DNA of 64,000 nucleotides from positions 25,538-89,537 of the forward strand of contig JAUYSH010000043.1 in assembly GCA_030696455.1 (NCBI GenBank). Reading direction: 5' to 3'. Position 1 is the stretch's first letter; the number at the start of each line of letters is the position of its first letter. The notes under the pieces are model-generated. The model saw nothing but the letters and a program-made list of their open reading frames with translations. It had not been told where the DNA came from and did no database searches. The position numbers were made by a program, and so were the translations under genes. Below are positions 48,383 to 56,726 of this stretch, in pieces. Origin of the DNA: Elusimicrobiota bacterium (GTDB taxonomy: Bacteria; Elusimicrobiota; Elusimicrobia; UBA1565; UBA9628).

Positions 48383-50334
48383 CAAGTCTCTCCAGTGGCG
48401 ACGGCTCGATGATACCAAGACCACGCGAGCATTATCCATGACAAGACCGCGAGCAGCAGACCCAGGCGCCAGGGGCCGGGCTCGTAGCGCCAGCGCAAAG
48501 TCCACGGACCGGCCGGCGTTTCGACCTTTTGAAAAGCCCCGAGCGCGGGTGCCGGGACCACGATTCGCTCCCGGCCCGCGACGGAGAGCACGGTGGTCCA
48601 GCCCGGAAAGCGAGGCTCGGCGACGTAGGCCCAGCCGGCGCCTTCGCCGGAGATCTCAAAGCGATCCTCACGCTCGCGGCGCACCTCGAGCGGGACCCGC
48701 GCGGCGTCAGGAGGCGCCGGCGGCCACGCCGCGGGCAAGGCCGCGCCATCCTGCGGCGTGAGCCGGTAGGCGAGCGACACCGGCCCCTGGACCCTGGAAA
48801 GGTCCCAGAGGAAGCGCGGCTCGGGCGTCAAGCGCGGGGAGCGGACGGGCTCCGGGGTCAACAGGCGCGCGGCTCCGATCCACGGCATCCACGCCGCGGC
48901 GGCGTCGGCGCCCGGAAGGCTCAGCAGGGCGTCCATCGCCGCGTAGGACGCCGCGGGGACCAGCGGCTCCCCGAAGTTCGCCGCCGCGCGCAGGCGATAG
49001 GGGGCGTTCGTCACCCCGTAAAGACGCTGCTTCCAGTCGAAGATATTCGCGCCCTCCGACGCTTGAAGGGCCTTGGGCGAGATCAGATAGCGCGCGCCGT
49101 CCTGCTTCTGCTGCAAGTCCCAGACGAGCGGGCCGGCCGCCGTGAACAATCCGCGCCGCGCCAGCGGCGTTGCCGAGCGCCCGAGCACCAGCAGCTCCAG
49201 CGCCGCCAGGAGCACGAGCGCCGGACCCGACCGTCTTCCGGAAAAGCCCGCCGCGGCGAGCGCGGCCAGCGGCAGCAGAGCCATGTAGGCGAGGTTCCCC
49301 GGATACCGTACGAATCGCAGCGGCGAGGCTTGCGCCGTCCACAGCGCGGAGGAGAGCGCGGTCGAGGAGCCCAGGGACAGCACGACGACGAAGAGCGTGA
49401 ACGCGGCGAGCACGAGGGCTCGCCGCCGCGGCAGGGCCCAGGCGCCGTACGCCGCGGACGCCGCCCCCGCGAGCCCGAGGTAGACGCACAGCGCCCAATC
49501 GACGGCGGGGTGGAAGTCCTTCAGGCCGACGGCGAGCGGCCCGATCCATTGGAGAAGGTCGGCCGGAGAGAAGCCCCAGGTCAGCGCCTCGCCGACGCCG
49601 ACGCCCGCCGCGCGCCGGGACAGCGACGCGAGCTCCAGGCCGGGCAGCAGCTGCGGAGCCGCCAAGATCCCTGACAGAAGGATCGCGGCTCCCCAGTCGC
49701 GCGCGGAGCCGCTCCACGACCAGCGTCCGGTGCGGGCCGCGTAGGCCACGGCCCATGCCGCCGCGGCGCAGCCGGGAATGAACAGCGGATAGCCGGCAAG
49801 CACCATCGACGCGAGCGCCAGGGCCAGCGGCACGGGGCGGCGGAAGAAAAGCGCGAGCGCCGGGGCCCACGTCAACGCCGCGAGATGGTTCAGGAAGGGA
49901 AGCCGGGCGATCATCACGCCGCCGAAGGCGAACAGCATCGCGCCGCCGAGGCTCGCCCCCCAGGAGAAGCGGCAGGCCCTCAGCCAGAGCGCGCACAGCC
50001 AACCGGCGACGATCAGATGCAGGGCCTGAAACAGCGCGGTCGCGGTCGCGAAGCCGAACAGATAATAGAGGATCGTGGGAGGATAGAACAGGCCGCCCTG
50101 CATGGAGGCCGCCATCGGCATTCCGAAATAGAGCGACGGCTCCCACAGCGGCGAGCGTCCGGCCGCGACGACCATGGCCGGCGCGGCGCGCCAGCCGTGA
50201 TGCAGGTAGGTCAGGTCCCCCCAGAACACCGACAGGCCGCGGGCCCAGGCCCCGCCGAGCAGGGCCACCACCGCCGCCGCGAGCACCGCGGCGACGACCG
50301 CCTCCGGGGCGACGCGCGGGCGCTCAGCGTTCAC
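48382..50334 (-). CDS. YfhO-like multi-spanning membrane protein (paralogue)
   Basis: 650 residues from GTG 50334, overlapping the preceding gene by 11 nt. It has the same layout as the next gene: a first loop with VFWGDLTYLHHGWR and RSPLWEPSLYFGMPM, about 12 hydrophobic segments, and a C-terminal soluble domain ending in VAEPRFPGWTTVLSVAGRE. The two are tandem paralogues of similar length but divergent sequence. Predicted role: transfer of a sugar from a polyprenyl-phosphate carrier on the periplasmic side. Confidence 0.8.
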   Translation of the reverse strand: MNAERPRVAPEAVVAAVLAAAVVALLGGAWARGLSVFWGDLTYLHHGWRAAPAMVVAAGRSPLWEPSLYFGMPMAASMQGGLFYPPTILYYLFGFATATALFQALHLIVAGWLCALWLRACRFSWGASLGGAMLFAFGGVMIARLPFLNHLAALTWAPALALFFRRPVPLALALASMVLAGYPLFIPGCAAAAWAVAYAARTGRWSWSGSARDWGAAILLSGILAAPQLLPGLELASLSRRAAGVGVGEALTWGFSPADLLQWIGPLAVGLKDFHPAVDWALCVYLGLAGAASAAYGAWALPRRRALVLAAFTLFVVVLSLGSSTALSSALWTAQASPLRFVRYPGNLAYMALLPLAALAAAGFSGRRSGPALVLLAALELLVLGRSATPLARRGLFTAAGPLVWDLQQKQDGARYLISPKALQASEGANIFDWKQRLYGVTNAPYRLRAAANFGEPLVPAASYAAMDALLSLPGADAAAAWMPWIGAARLLTPEPVRSPRLTPEPRFLWDLSRVQGPVSLAYRLTPQDGAALPAAWPPAPPDAARVPLEVRREREDRFEISGEGAGWAYVAEPRFPGWTTVLSVAGRERIVVPAPALGAFQKVETPAGPWTLRWRYEPGPWRLGLLLAVLSWIMLAWSWYHRAVATGET

Positions 50335-51697
50335 GCGTCCCCAATGCGGCCTCCAGCAAGGCGCGGTTCGACGCGCGGTAGGGATCCAGCGCGATCGCGC
50401 GCGTCAGGTGAAGCGCGGCGTCCGCCCGCGGTCCGCCGCGGGCCATGATGAGCTCCGCGCGGAAGCGCGCGGCCTCCGGGTGGGGCGATAATTTTTCCGA
50501 GTCCTCGAGGAGCACGGCCGCCTCGTCAAGCCGGCCTTCGCGGATCGCCGCGACGGCCCGCGCCCGCAGGCGATCGGCCGACCAGCCGCGCGCCACGAGA
50601 ACGCCGGAGCCCGCGGCGAGGGCCAGGAGGACGGCGCACAGGGCGGGCCGCCAACGCAGCGGGACATTGACCGAGCGCCCCGTCTCCGGCGCCGCGAGCG
50701 CCGTCGAGGCGCAAAACAGCCAGAAGACCCCAGGCACCGAGAGGGCGTAATCGACGAGGCCATGGATCAGCGCCGCGACGGGGCCGAAGCGGCGCCCCGC
50801 GGGCGCGGGTCGCAGCACCACGGCGAGCCCGATCATCCACAGCAGGGCGTACGGCCAGCCCCGTTCCGCCGCCGTCTCCAGAAAATGCTGATGCGCGAAC
50901 AGCGAGGACAGCTCGGGCCTGACGGGAGCGTGGGCCGGCAGGGCGTAGGCGTAGGAGCCGGGGCCGAGTCCGAGCCACGGAGACGACGCCGCCATGCTCC
51001 ACGCCGCCTTCCACCACTCGACGCGGTGCAAGGTCTCCGGCGACTGGAGCTTGGCGTAGGCGGCGACGAGGCCGATGAAGCCCGCGCCGGAGCCGAGCCA
51101 GAAGGCGACGGCGCCCACCGCGCGGCGGTGGAGGATCAAGGCGACCGACAGGCCGAGCCACGCTCCGACCGAGCGCGCCCACCAGAGGCACAGGATCAGG
51201 CCCGCGGCGAGCGCCCAATCGCCGGCGCGCGCCGCGACGGGCAGAAGCAGGAGGATCGCGCCGGCGAAGGCGTTCTGGTTGAGAAAAGTCGCCGCGGGCC
51301 GGATATCTCCTTGCAGCCTCTGATAGACGGCAAGAAGAACCAGCACCCAGCCGGTGAAGCGCAGCAGCCTCTCGACGCGCTCGCGCCCCTCGGAATCGAG
51401 CACGGAGATCAGCGGAAACAGCGCGAGCCCCGCCGCCGCCGCGGCCCAGGCCGGCCGGGCATAGGCCGGGACCGGGCTCGACCACGCCGAGAGCGCCGAG
51501 AGCGCGGCCAGCGCCGCGGGCCACCAGAGCATGCGGGGATCGGGGCGGGGCAGCCAGCCGGAAGCGGTCCGCGCGCCCAGCCAGGCCGCGCCGCCGGCCA
51601 GAAGCCCGAGGAGGACCAGCGACTGGGCCCACAGGTCCCACGCCCCCCGCAAGAGGAGGCCCGCCGCGACGACGCCGCCGACGAGACCGGCGAGCAC
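50324..51697 (-). CDS. O-antigen ligase/oligosaccharyltransferase-like membrane protein with TPR tail
   Basis: 457 residues from GTG 51697, 7 nt after the pilQ stop. About 11 hydrophobic segments; the Wzy_C loop includes TLHRVEWWKAAWSMAASSPW, LGLGPGSY and AHQHFLETAAERG. The last 90 residues are TPR-like (REGRLDEAAVLLEDSEKLSP). The Wzy_C fold is shared by O-antigen ligases and by pilin O-oligosaccharyltransferases (PilO/TfpO/PglL). The position directly behind pilQ makes pilin glycosylation a reasonable hypothesis, not a proven one. Confidence 0.8.
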   Translation of the reverse strand: MLAGLVGGVVAAGLLLRGAWDLWAQSLVLLGLLAGGAAWLGARTASGWLPRPDPRMLWWPAALAALSALSAWSSPVPAYARPAWAAAAAGLALFPLISVLDSEGRERVERLLRFTGWVLVLLAVYQRLQGDIRPAATFLNQNAFAGAILLLLPVAARAGDWALAAGLILCLWWARSVGAWLGLSVALILHRRAVGAVAFWLGSGAGFIGLVAAYAKLQSPETLHRVEWWKAAWSMAASSPWLGLGPGSYAYALPAHAPVRPELSSLFAHQHFLETAAERGWPYALLWMIGLAVVLRPAPAGRRFGPVAALIHGLVDYALSVPGVFWLFCASTALAAPETGRSVNVPLRWRPALCAVLLALAAGSGVLVARGWSADRLRARAVAAIREGRLDEAAVLLEDSEKLSPHPEAARFRAELIMARGGPRADAALHLTRAIALDPYRASNRALLEAALGTRER

Positions 51698-51704
51698 TCG
51701 CGGG

Positions 51705-53792
51705 CTAGTCGGGCAGGATCCTCGTCGTCACGAAGATCAGAAGCTCCGCGCGCACGCGGGTCTTGCTCTTCTTCTTGAACAGCCAGCCGAGGACCGGGAT
51801 GTCTCCGAGCAGGGGGATCTTGGAGATGGTGTCCTGCATCGTGTCGGTGATGAGGCCGCCGATGACGATCGTCTCGCCGTCGCGCACGAGCACGGTGGTG
51901 TTGGCCGTGCGCGCGTCGACGGCGGGCGCGCCCGTGCTGCTCGCGGCGGCCGTCGCCGAGGGCTGGCTCACGTTGGGGTTGACCTGGAGGGTGATGCGGC
52001 CGTCGGCGTTGATGCTCGGCGTGACCTTCAGCTGGATGCCGGTGGTCACGTAGCTCACCGTCTGCGTCTGCACGCCGGTCGAGGCCACGTTGGAGGTCAC
52101 GTAGGGGATCTGCGTCGTGATGTTGATGTCCGCGGCTTGATTGTTAAGCGTGGCGATCTTCGGCTCGGACAGGATCTTCGCCTTGCCCTCGGACGCGGCC
52201 GCGGTCAAGGTCGCGTTGAGGATGAAGTTGTTCGTGATGCGGCCCAAGGTCAGGGCGCCGAACACGCGGTCGGCGGCGAGTGCGACGCCGGTGCCGCGGC
52301 CGGCCGCGCCTACGCCTCCGGTCGGAGATATGCCCCCGAAAGTGACCGGATTTCGGTCCAAGCCCGAGCCTTGACGAGGATTCACGAAAGGATCCGTCAC
52401 GCCCATCGTGCTACCGACGCTGGTGGTGCCCTGCTTTCCCATGCTCTTGCCTACATCGATGGACGCGTAATCCCACTGCACGCCGTAGTTGAGGCCGGCG
52501 TTGGCGTTGATCTCGACGATCTTCGTCTCGATGAGCACCTGGCGCGGGCGCTGGTCCATCTGCGAGATGAGATTCTCCGTCGAGATCTGACCCTCGAGGG
52601 AATCGGTGACGATCAAGGTGTTCGACTTCGCATCCGCCGTCGAGCTGCCGCCGCGCCCTTCCGCCCCGCGCACGGCGTCGATCGTCGCCTTGACCTCGGC
52701 GGCCTTCGCGTAGTTGAGGACGTAGACCTTGGTGGTCGCCGTGGAGGTGGTGCGCTGATTCTTGAGCTCGGCCGGGGTGATCACGCGCAGGATGTGGCCG
52801 CCGACCTGATCGGTCGTCAGCTTCATCATCGACAGCGCGGTGCGGAACGCCTCGTTGAAAGGAACATCCGTCAGGTGCAAAGTCAGAGAGCCCGTGACGT
52901 CGGCTCCGAAGACGATGTTGACCTTGGCCTTGGCCGCGAGCAGGCGGAGGACGTCGCGGATATCGGTATTGTCGAAATCAAGGGTCACCCGGTCGCGCGG
53001 CAGGCGGCTCATGATGTCGCTGTAGATGCGTCCGCCGCGCGAGAACTGCGGCGCTTCCTCGTCGCCCTCTCCCGCGGGATCGATCTTCGTCTTCGTGACG
53101 TCGGAGCCCTGGGCCGTGGCCGCGAGCTCCTGGGACATGGTCCCGTCGAGGCCGGCGCGCTTCATCGCCTGAGCGGCCGTGATGTTGAGGCGAGCCTTGG
53201 CTTTCGTCTCCGCGGCGGGCAGCGGCGGGACGATCGCGGAGGTTTCCGCCGACTTGGGCATCGCGGCCGCGACGGGGGCCTGCGCGGCGGGCGCGGGCGC
53301 GGAGGCGGAGGCGGCCGCGGCCGCGCGCTTGGCGACGACGGGCGCGGCGACGGCGGCGGGAGCGTCCGCCTGGTCGTCGACCGAGCCGACGATCTGCACG
53401 GTCAGCCCGCCCTTGGTCGTCCCGACCTTATAGCCGGCCATCTTCACGAGATCCAGCACGACGCGGGTGATCAGGCGCGGCGACTTCTCGAACTGGCTCG
53501 TGCGCACGCCGGCGAGGAACTTTCCCTTGCCCTTGGCGGACTGCGACGGACCGTCATGCTGGGTGTCGAGGAGCTCCATGACCAGGCGGGGAGGCGTCTG
53601 GGTCAGGAAGCTGTTGTACAGCACGCCGGTGCTGAGCTTGATCGTGACGAGGTCGTCGGAGACCGCGACGCCCTGGAAGACGACCGGGGCGGGGGCCCCG
53701 TCGGCGGCGAAGGCGGACAGGACGCCCCCGGGGATCGAGAGGATGACGGCGAGCGCCGACGCCAGGGATTTCTTCATAGGGTGTTTGATCAT
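51705..53792 (-). CDS. pilQ: Type IV pilus secretin PilQ
   Basis: 695 residues with a signal peptide (about 8-30). An AMIN domain (about 35-130) binds peptidoglycan; an Ala/Pro-rich linker follows. The STN/N0 domain (about 255-325, VTLDFDNTDIRDVLRLLAAK), N1 (about 330-410) and the secretin barrel (about 470-693, ending IPLLGDIPVLGWLFKKK) follow. It forms the outer-membrane pore through which the pilus passes. The start at 53792 has GGAG upstream; M6 is an alternative. Directly after pilP, as in classical pilMNOPQ operons. Confidence 0.95.
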   Translation of the reverse strand: MIKHPMKKSLASALAVILSIPGGVLSAFAADGAPAPVVFQGVAVSDDLVTIKLSTGVLYNSFLTQTPPRLVMELLDTQHDGPSQSAKGKGKFLAGVRTSQFEKSPRLITRVVLDLVKMAGYKVGTTKGGLTVQIVGSVDDQADAPAAVAAPVVAKRAAAAASASAPAPAAQAPVAAAMPKSAETSAIVPPLPAAETKAKARLNITAAQAMKRAGLDGTMSQELAATAQGSDVTKTKIDPAGEGDEEAPQFSRGGRIYSDIMSRLPRDRVTLDFDNTDIRDVLRLLAAKAKVNIVFGADVTGSLTLHLTDVPFNEAFRTALSMMKLTTDQVGGHILRVITPAELKNQRTTSTATTKVYVLNYAKAAEVKATIDAVRGAEGRGGSSTADAKSNTLIVTDSLEGQISTENLISQMDQRPRQVLIETKIVEINANAGLNYGVQWDYASIDVGKSMGKQGTTSVGSTMGVTDPFVNPRQGSGLDRNPVTFGGISPTGGVGAAGRGTGVALAADRVFGALTLGRITNNFILNATLTAAASEGKAKILSEPKIATLNNQAADINITTQIPYVTSNVASTGVQTQTVSYVTTGIQLKVTPSINADGRITLQVNPNVSQPSATAAASSTGAPAVDARTANTTVLVRDGETIVIGGLITDTMQDTISKIPLLGDIPVLGWLFKKKSKTRVRAELLIFVTTRILPD

Positions 53793-53806
53793 AAATTCTC
53801 CGCGGG

Positions 53807-54286
53807 CTACGGCGTCTCCTTGTCCTTCTCATCTTCGCCGAGACGGAACACCTGGACGTCCTTATCGGGCGTGATGAGCTCCACGGTCTTTTGCTTGATC
53901 TTGATGGCGCCCCGGATGCCCGGAACCGGCTTTTGACGCTCGTCGTAGAGCCGGCCTCCGCGCAGGAGGTAGGAGGAGCCGGTCTCCGAGGTGAACAATG
54001 CGTAATCGATCTTGTCGTCCTTCATGATGCCGCGCAAGGACATGGCGTGAATGTCGACGACCTCGGGGCCCTCGGTCTTCGCGTCGTCCCTGCGCCGCGC
54101 GCTCCCGCCGCCCATCGCGGCCGGCAGGAAAGGGTCGCGCACCCGGTCTCCGGTATATATCGTCGAAACCGTTTGGGTCGTGACGCCGACCGCCGCCGAG
54201 GCCGTGACCGCGGCGGAGGACGTCGCCGTCCCCGCGAAGGCGGAGCCGGCGGCCGCAAGGAGCAGGACGAGGGCGGAGGAGATCAT
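53807..54286 (-). CDS. pilP: Type IV pilus assembly protein PilP
   Basis: 159 residues. A signal peptide (MISSALVLLLAAAGSAFA) is followed by a disordered stretch and a small beta domain (VVDIHAMSLRGIMKDDKIDYAL, VPGIRGAIKIKQKTVELI) as in PilP/GspC-HR. Known PilP proteins are lipoproteins; no lipobox cysteine is present here, so it is probably soluble periplasmic. PilP links the PilNO inner-membrane complex to PilQ. It starts in ATGA overlap with pilO. Confidence 0.88.
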   Translation of the reverse strand: MISSALVLLLAAAGSAFAGTATSSAAVTASAAVGVTTQTVSTIYTGDRVRDPFLPAAMGGGSARRRDDAKTEGPEVVDIHAMSLRGIMKDDKIDYALFTSETGSSYLLRGGRLYDERQKPVPGIRGAIKIKQKTVELITPDKDVQVFRLGEDEKDKETP

Positions 54287-54828
54287 CCTTTATACTGGTA
54301 CGAGAGCAAGGTGAAAGTCACGGTCATGTCGCCGGTCGCGTCGGCCGACGGGTAAGAGATGTTTCGCACGTTGAAGATGCGCTCCTCGAGAGAGAGCGCG
54401 GCGAGGAAGCGGCCGATATTGTGGTAGGAGCCCTTGATCGAGAGAGGATAGGCCAGCTCGATGAAGTAGGTCTGGCTTTTCTGCGGGCCCGGGGCGAAGC
54501 TCATGATCGACACCCGATGCTTCTGCGCGAGCGCGGAGATCGAGAGGAGGATGTCGGGAACGGACTTCGTCTTGGGCAGCCGCTTCTCCGCCTCGGCCGC
54601 GCGCTCATTGAGGCTCGCGATCTCCGCCTGCAGCCGCTCGAGGCGCGCCGCCTGCTGCTTGGCCTTCGCGATCTTCGCCTCGATCTCCGCGATCTTCGCC
54701 GTCGCCTCGGCCTTGGCGTGGGCGATCGGAAGCCAGAAAAACTTCACATAGACGCCGATGAAGACGAGAAACAGCACGGCGCCGGCGCCGACGTACTGCT
54801 GCTGCTGCTTCGAGAGTTGCATGGCCAT
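54283..54828 (-). CDS. pilO: Type IV pilus assembly protein PilO
   Basis: 181 residues. One N-terminal membrane segment (about 14-34, GAVLFLVFIGVYVKFFWLPI), a coiled coil (about 38-85, rich in Ala, Lys, Glu) and a ferredoxin-like periplasmic domain (YPLSIKGSYHNIGRFLAAL) match PilO. It pairs with PilN to form the alignment complex. This is pilus PilO, not the oligosaccharyltransferase of the same name. Confidence 0.92.
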   Translation of the reverse strand: MAMQLSKQQQQYVGAGAVLFLVFIGVYVKFFWLPIAHAKAEATAKIAEIEAKIAKAKQQAARLERLQAEIASLNERAAEAEKRLPKTKSVPDILLSISALAQKHRVSIMSFAPGPQKSQTYFIELAYPLSIKGSYHNIGRFLAALSLEERIFNVRNISYPSADATGDMTVTFTLLSYQYKG

Positions 54829-54829
54829 T

Positions 54830-55372
54830 TTATTTGCTCGTGTACGACGCCGACAGCCCGAAATTGAAGTTCGTCCCCGAGGCGGTCACGGGCCCCAGTT
54901 CGATGAGGCTGAATTTGGCGTTCTTCTCCAGCGTCTTCACCCAGGCCGCGATATCCTCGTTGGAGTTGGCGATGGCGGAAATCACGAGCTTGACCGTGCC
55001 CGGAGTCGTGGCCGTGGCGGTCATCGAGTTCACTTTGACGCCGCCCGGGACCGAGCGCGCGAACTCGGACATGAAGACGGGGTAGAAGGTCCGGCCGAGG
55101 AGAAGGTCCTCGATCACGTTGAGGCGCGCGCGCACCGCGGCGGCGGCTTTCTCGAGCTCCTCGACCTGCTTGACGACCGCGTCGAGGCGCTTGAGCTCCG
55201 CCTCGTTGACGGTCAACTCGACCTCGAGCGCGCGTTTGCCGTACCAATGGCCGACGGAGACGACGACGAGCACCAGGGCCAGGAGGCCGCCGACGACGGA
55301 GGCCTGAAGAAGCAGCTGCCGCTGCTTGGCCTTGGCGAGGATTTCCGCGGGGACGAGGTTGATCTTGATCAT
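54830..55372 (-). CDS. pilN: Type IV pilus assembly protein PilN
   Basis: 180 residues. The short cytoplasmic N-terminus MIKINLVPAEIL is the conserved PilM-binding motif (INLLP-type). One membrane segment (about 26-44) precedes a coiled coil and a periplasmic domain. It docks PilM and pairs with PilO. One base separates its stop from the pilO start. Confidence 0.94.
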   Translation of the reverse strand: MIKINLVPAEILAKAKQRQLLLQASVVGGLLALVLVVVSVGHWYGKRALEVELTVNEAELKRLDAVVKQVEELEKAAAAVRARLNVIEDLLLGRTFYPVFMSEFARSVPGGVKVNSMTATATTPGTVKLVISAIANSNEDIAAWVKTLEKNAKFSLIELGPVTASGTNFNFGLSASYTSK

Positions 55373-55379
55373 GGCGGCG

Positions 55380-56522
55380 CTATTCCCAATCCCCGTTCTG
55401 GCGGATCGCGAGCCCCGCCGCCACGCCGAAAGCGGGCGCGAGGTCCTCCGGAACGACTTCGCCGCCCTTCGCGAACGAGAAGGGATTCAGGACGGAGACC
55501 GGAACTTTCAATTCCTGGGCCAGGTGCTTGTCGAGGTTCTTCAGGCGCGCCGTGCCCCCGGTCAGCATGATGCGGCCGATCGAGCGGTCCGGCCCCTGCG
55601 AAAGGTAGAAGTCGACGGAGCGATGGACCTCGGCGACAAGGTCGCGCGCGACCTGACCGACGGCCTGAGACACGCCGAGGCCGTCGCGGTCGCCGTCGGC
55701 GAGCGCCTTCTCCTTTTCGGCCGGATCGACGAACACGCCGCGAGAGTGCTTGAGCTCCTCGGCCTTGGCCGCGTCGCACTGGAAGGCCTTCATGATCGCC
55801 TTCGTCATCGTGCCGCCGGAGATGAACATGTCGCGCACGACACGGGTGACCCCGCTCTCGACGATCGACAGGTTCGTCACCATATGCCCGATATTAAGGT
55901 AAAGGGTCGCGCCGGGGCCTTCCTTCGGGTCCCGCGTCTTCTCGTGGACGTTCTCGAGCGCGAAGCTGTCCACATCGATGATCGCGGGGGTCAGGCCCGC
56001 GCCCTGGAGGATCTCCAGGCGCTGCACGACCAGGTCGCGCTTGGCCGCGACGAGCACGGTCTCCATCTTCTTTTGGCCGTCCTCGACGATCTCGCTGAGG
56101 ATATGGAAGCCGAGCTGGACCTCGTTGATGTCGAAAGGGATGAACGGCTCGGCCTCGGTGGCCAAGGTCGACATGAGCTCGGCCCGGGTCAGGCGCGGGA
56201 ACTTGACATAGCGGACGATCACGGCGTTGCCCGACAAGGAGGTCGCGACGTCCTTGATCTTGACGCCCTTCTCGATGAAGAAGGCGCGCAGCGCGTTGAT
56301 CACGGCCGACTTCTTCTCGTCGGGGCCCGCGTCCGCCTTCGCGCCGAGGGGCAGGTAGCCCCAAGCCTTGAGCTGGTACGCGCCGGCCTCGAGCTTGAAG
56401 AGGACGACCTTGACCGCGTAGGAGCCGACGTCGATGCCGACGACGTCCTTCGGCCCGAGGAACATCTCGGCGAGGCCCTTGAGGGCTCCGAGCTTCTCCT
56501 TGACCGCTTCGATCTTAGGCAT
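55380..56522 (-). CDS. pilM: Type IV pilus assembly protein PilM (actin-like ATPase)
   Basis: 380 residues. Actin/FtsA fold: phosphate-1 motif VVGIDVGSYAVKVVLF, adenosine region IGRIMLTGGTARLKNL and the C-terminal FGVAAGLAIR. It binds ATP and the PilN tail on the cytoplasmic side. An N-terminal extension of about 25 residues precedes the core. The start is set by AAGGAG upstream. It heads the 14-gene pil-glycan unit behind a strong promoter and a terminator-like leader. Confidence 0.94.
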   Translation of the reverse strand: MPKIEAVKEKLGALKGLAEMFLGPKDVVGIDVGSYAVKVVLFKLEAGAYQLKAWGYLPLGAKADAGPDEKKSAVINALRAFFIEKGVKIKDVATSLSGNAVIVRYVKFPRLTRAELMSTLATEAEPFIPFDINEVQLGFHILSEIVEDGQKKMETVLVAAKRDLVVQRLEILQGAGLTPAIIDVDSFALENVHEKTRDPKEGPGATLYLNIGHMVTNLSIVESGVTRVVRDMFISGGTMTKAIMKAFQCDAAKAEELKHSRGVFVDPAEKEKALADGDRDGLGVSQAVGQVARDLVAEVHRSVDFYLSQGPDRSIGRIMLTGGTARLKNLDKHLAQELKVPVSVLNPFSFAKGGEVVPEDLAPAFGVAAGLAIRQNGDWE

Positions 56523-56562
56523 TTATCTCCTTAAAACCCGTCTCGCCCGCCAACCGGCCATT

Positions 56563-56612
56563 AAAAAAGCGCCGACGCCCCCCCGTATTCCCCGGGAGGT
56601 CGGACTCGGCGC
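56563..56612 (-). terminator. Terminator-like hairpin with T-run in the pilM leader
   Basis: On the minus strand GCGCCGA (56606-56612) pairs with TCGGCGC (56569-56575); inner CCTCCC/GGGGGG can extend the stem; TTTTTT follows (56563-56568). It lies about 13 nt after the predicted start and about 40 nt before pilM, so it would terminate the pil transcript early unless overridden. No plus-strand gene ends here. Confidence 0.7.
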
Positions 56613-56631
56613 GTTTTGTGTGCGGCACCGA

Positions 56632-56660
56632 TTTATAACAGGTTTACCCACCATTGTCAA
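56632..56660 (-). promoter_or_regulatory. Promoter of the pilM operon
   Basis: Minus strand TTGACA (56655-56660) and TATAAA (56632-56637) are 17 bp apart, with TG at the extended -10 position plus one. This is the best consensus promoter in the window, giving a leader of about 100 nt. Confidence 0.75.
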
Positions 56661-56714
56661 GGCCTCGTAAAAATATGGTCACAGCCCTCCGCCGACCCCC
56701 GGGGGGCTATTTAG

Positions 56715-56720
56715 TACAAT
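56715..56720 (+). promoter_or_regulatory. -10 box (TACAAT) of the inositol-cluster head gene
   Basis: TACAAT ends 6 nt before the ATG at 56727, which implies leaderless transcription. The -35 match is weak. Confidence 0.5.
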
Positions 56721-56726
56721 CCTTTG

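Noticed and set aside
56563..56612. Cyclic-di-GMP riboswitch in the pilM leader
   Set aside because: The leader is too short and lacks the conserved core of either GEMM class; only a terminator-like hairpin can be supported.
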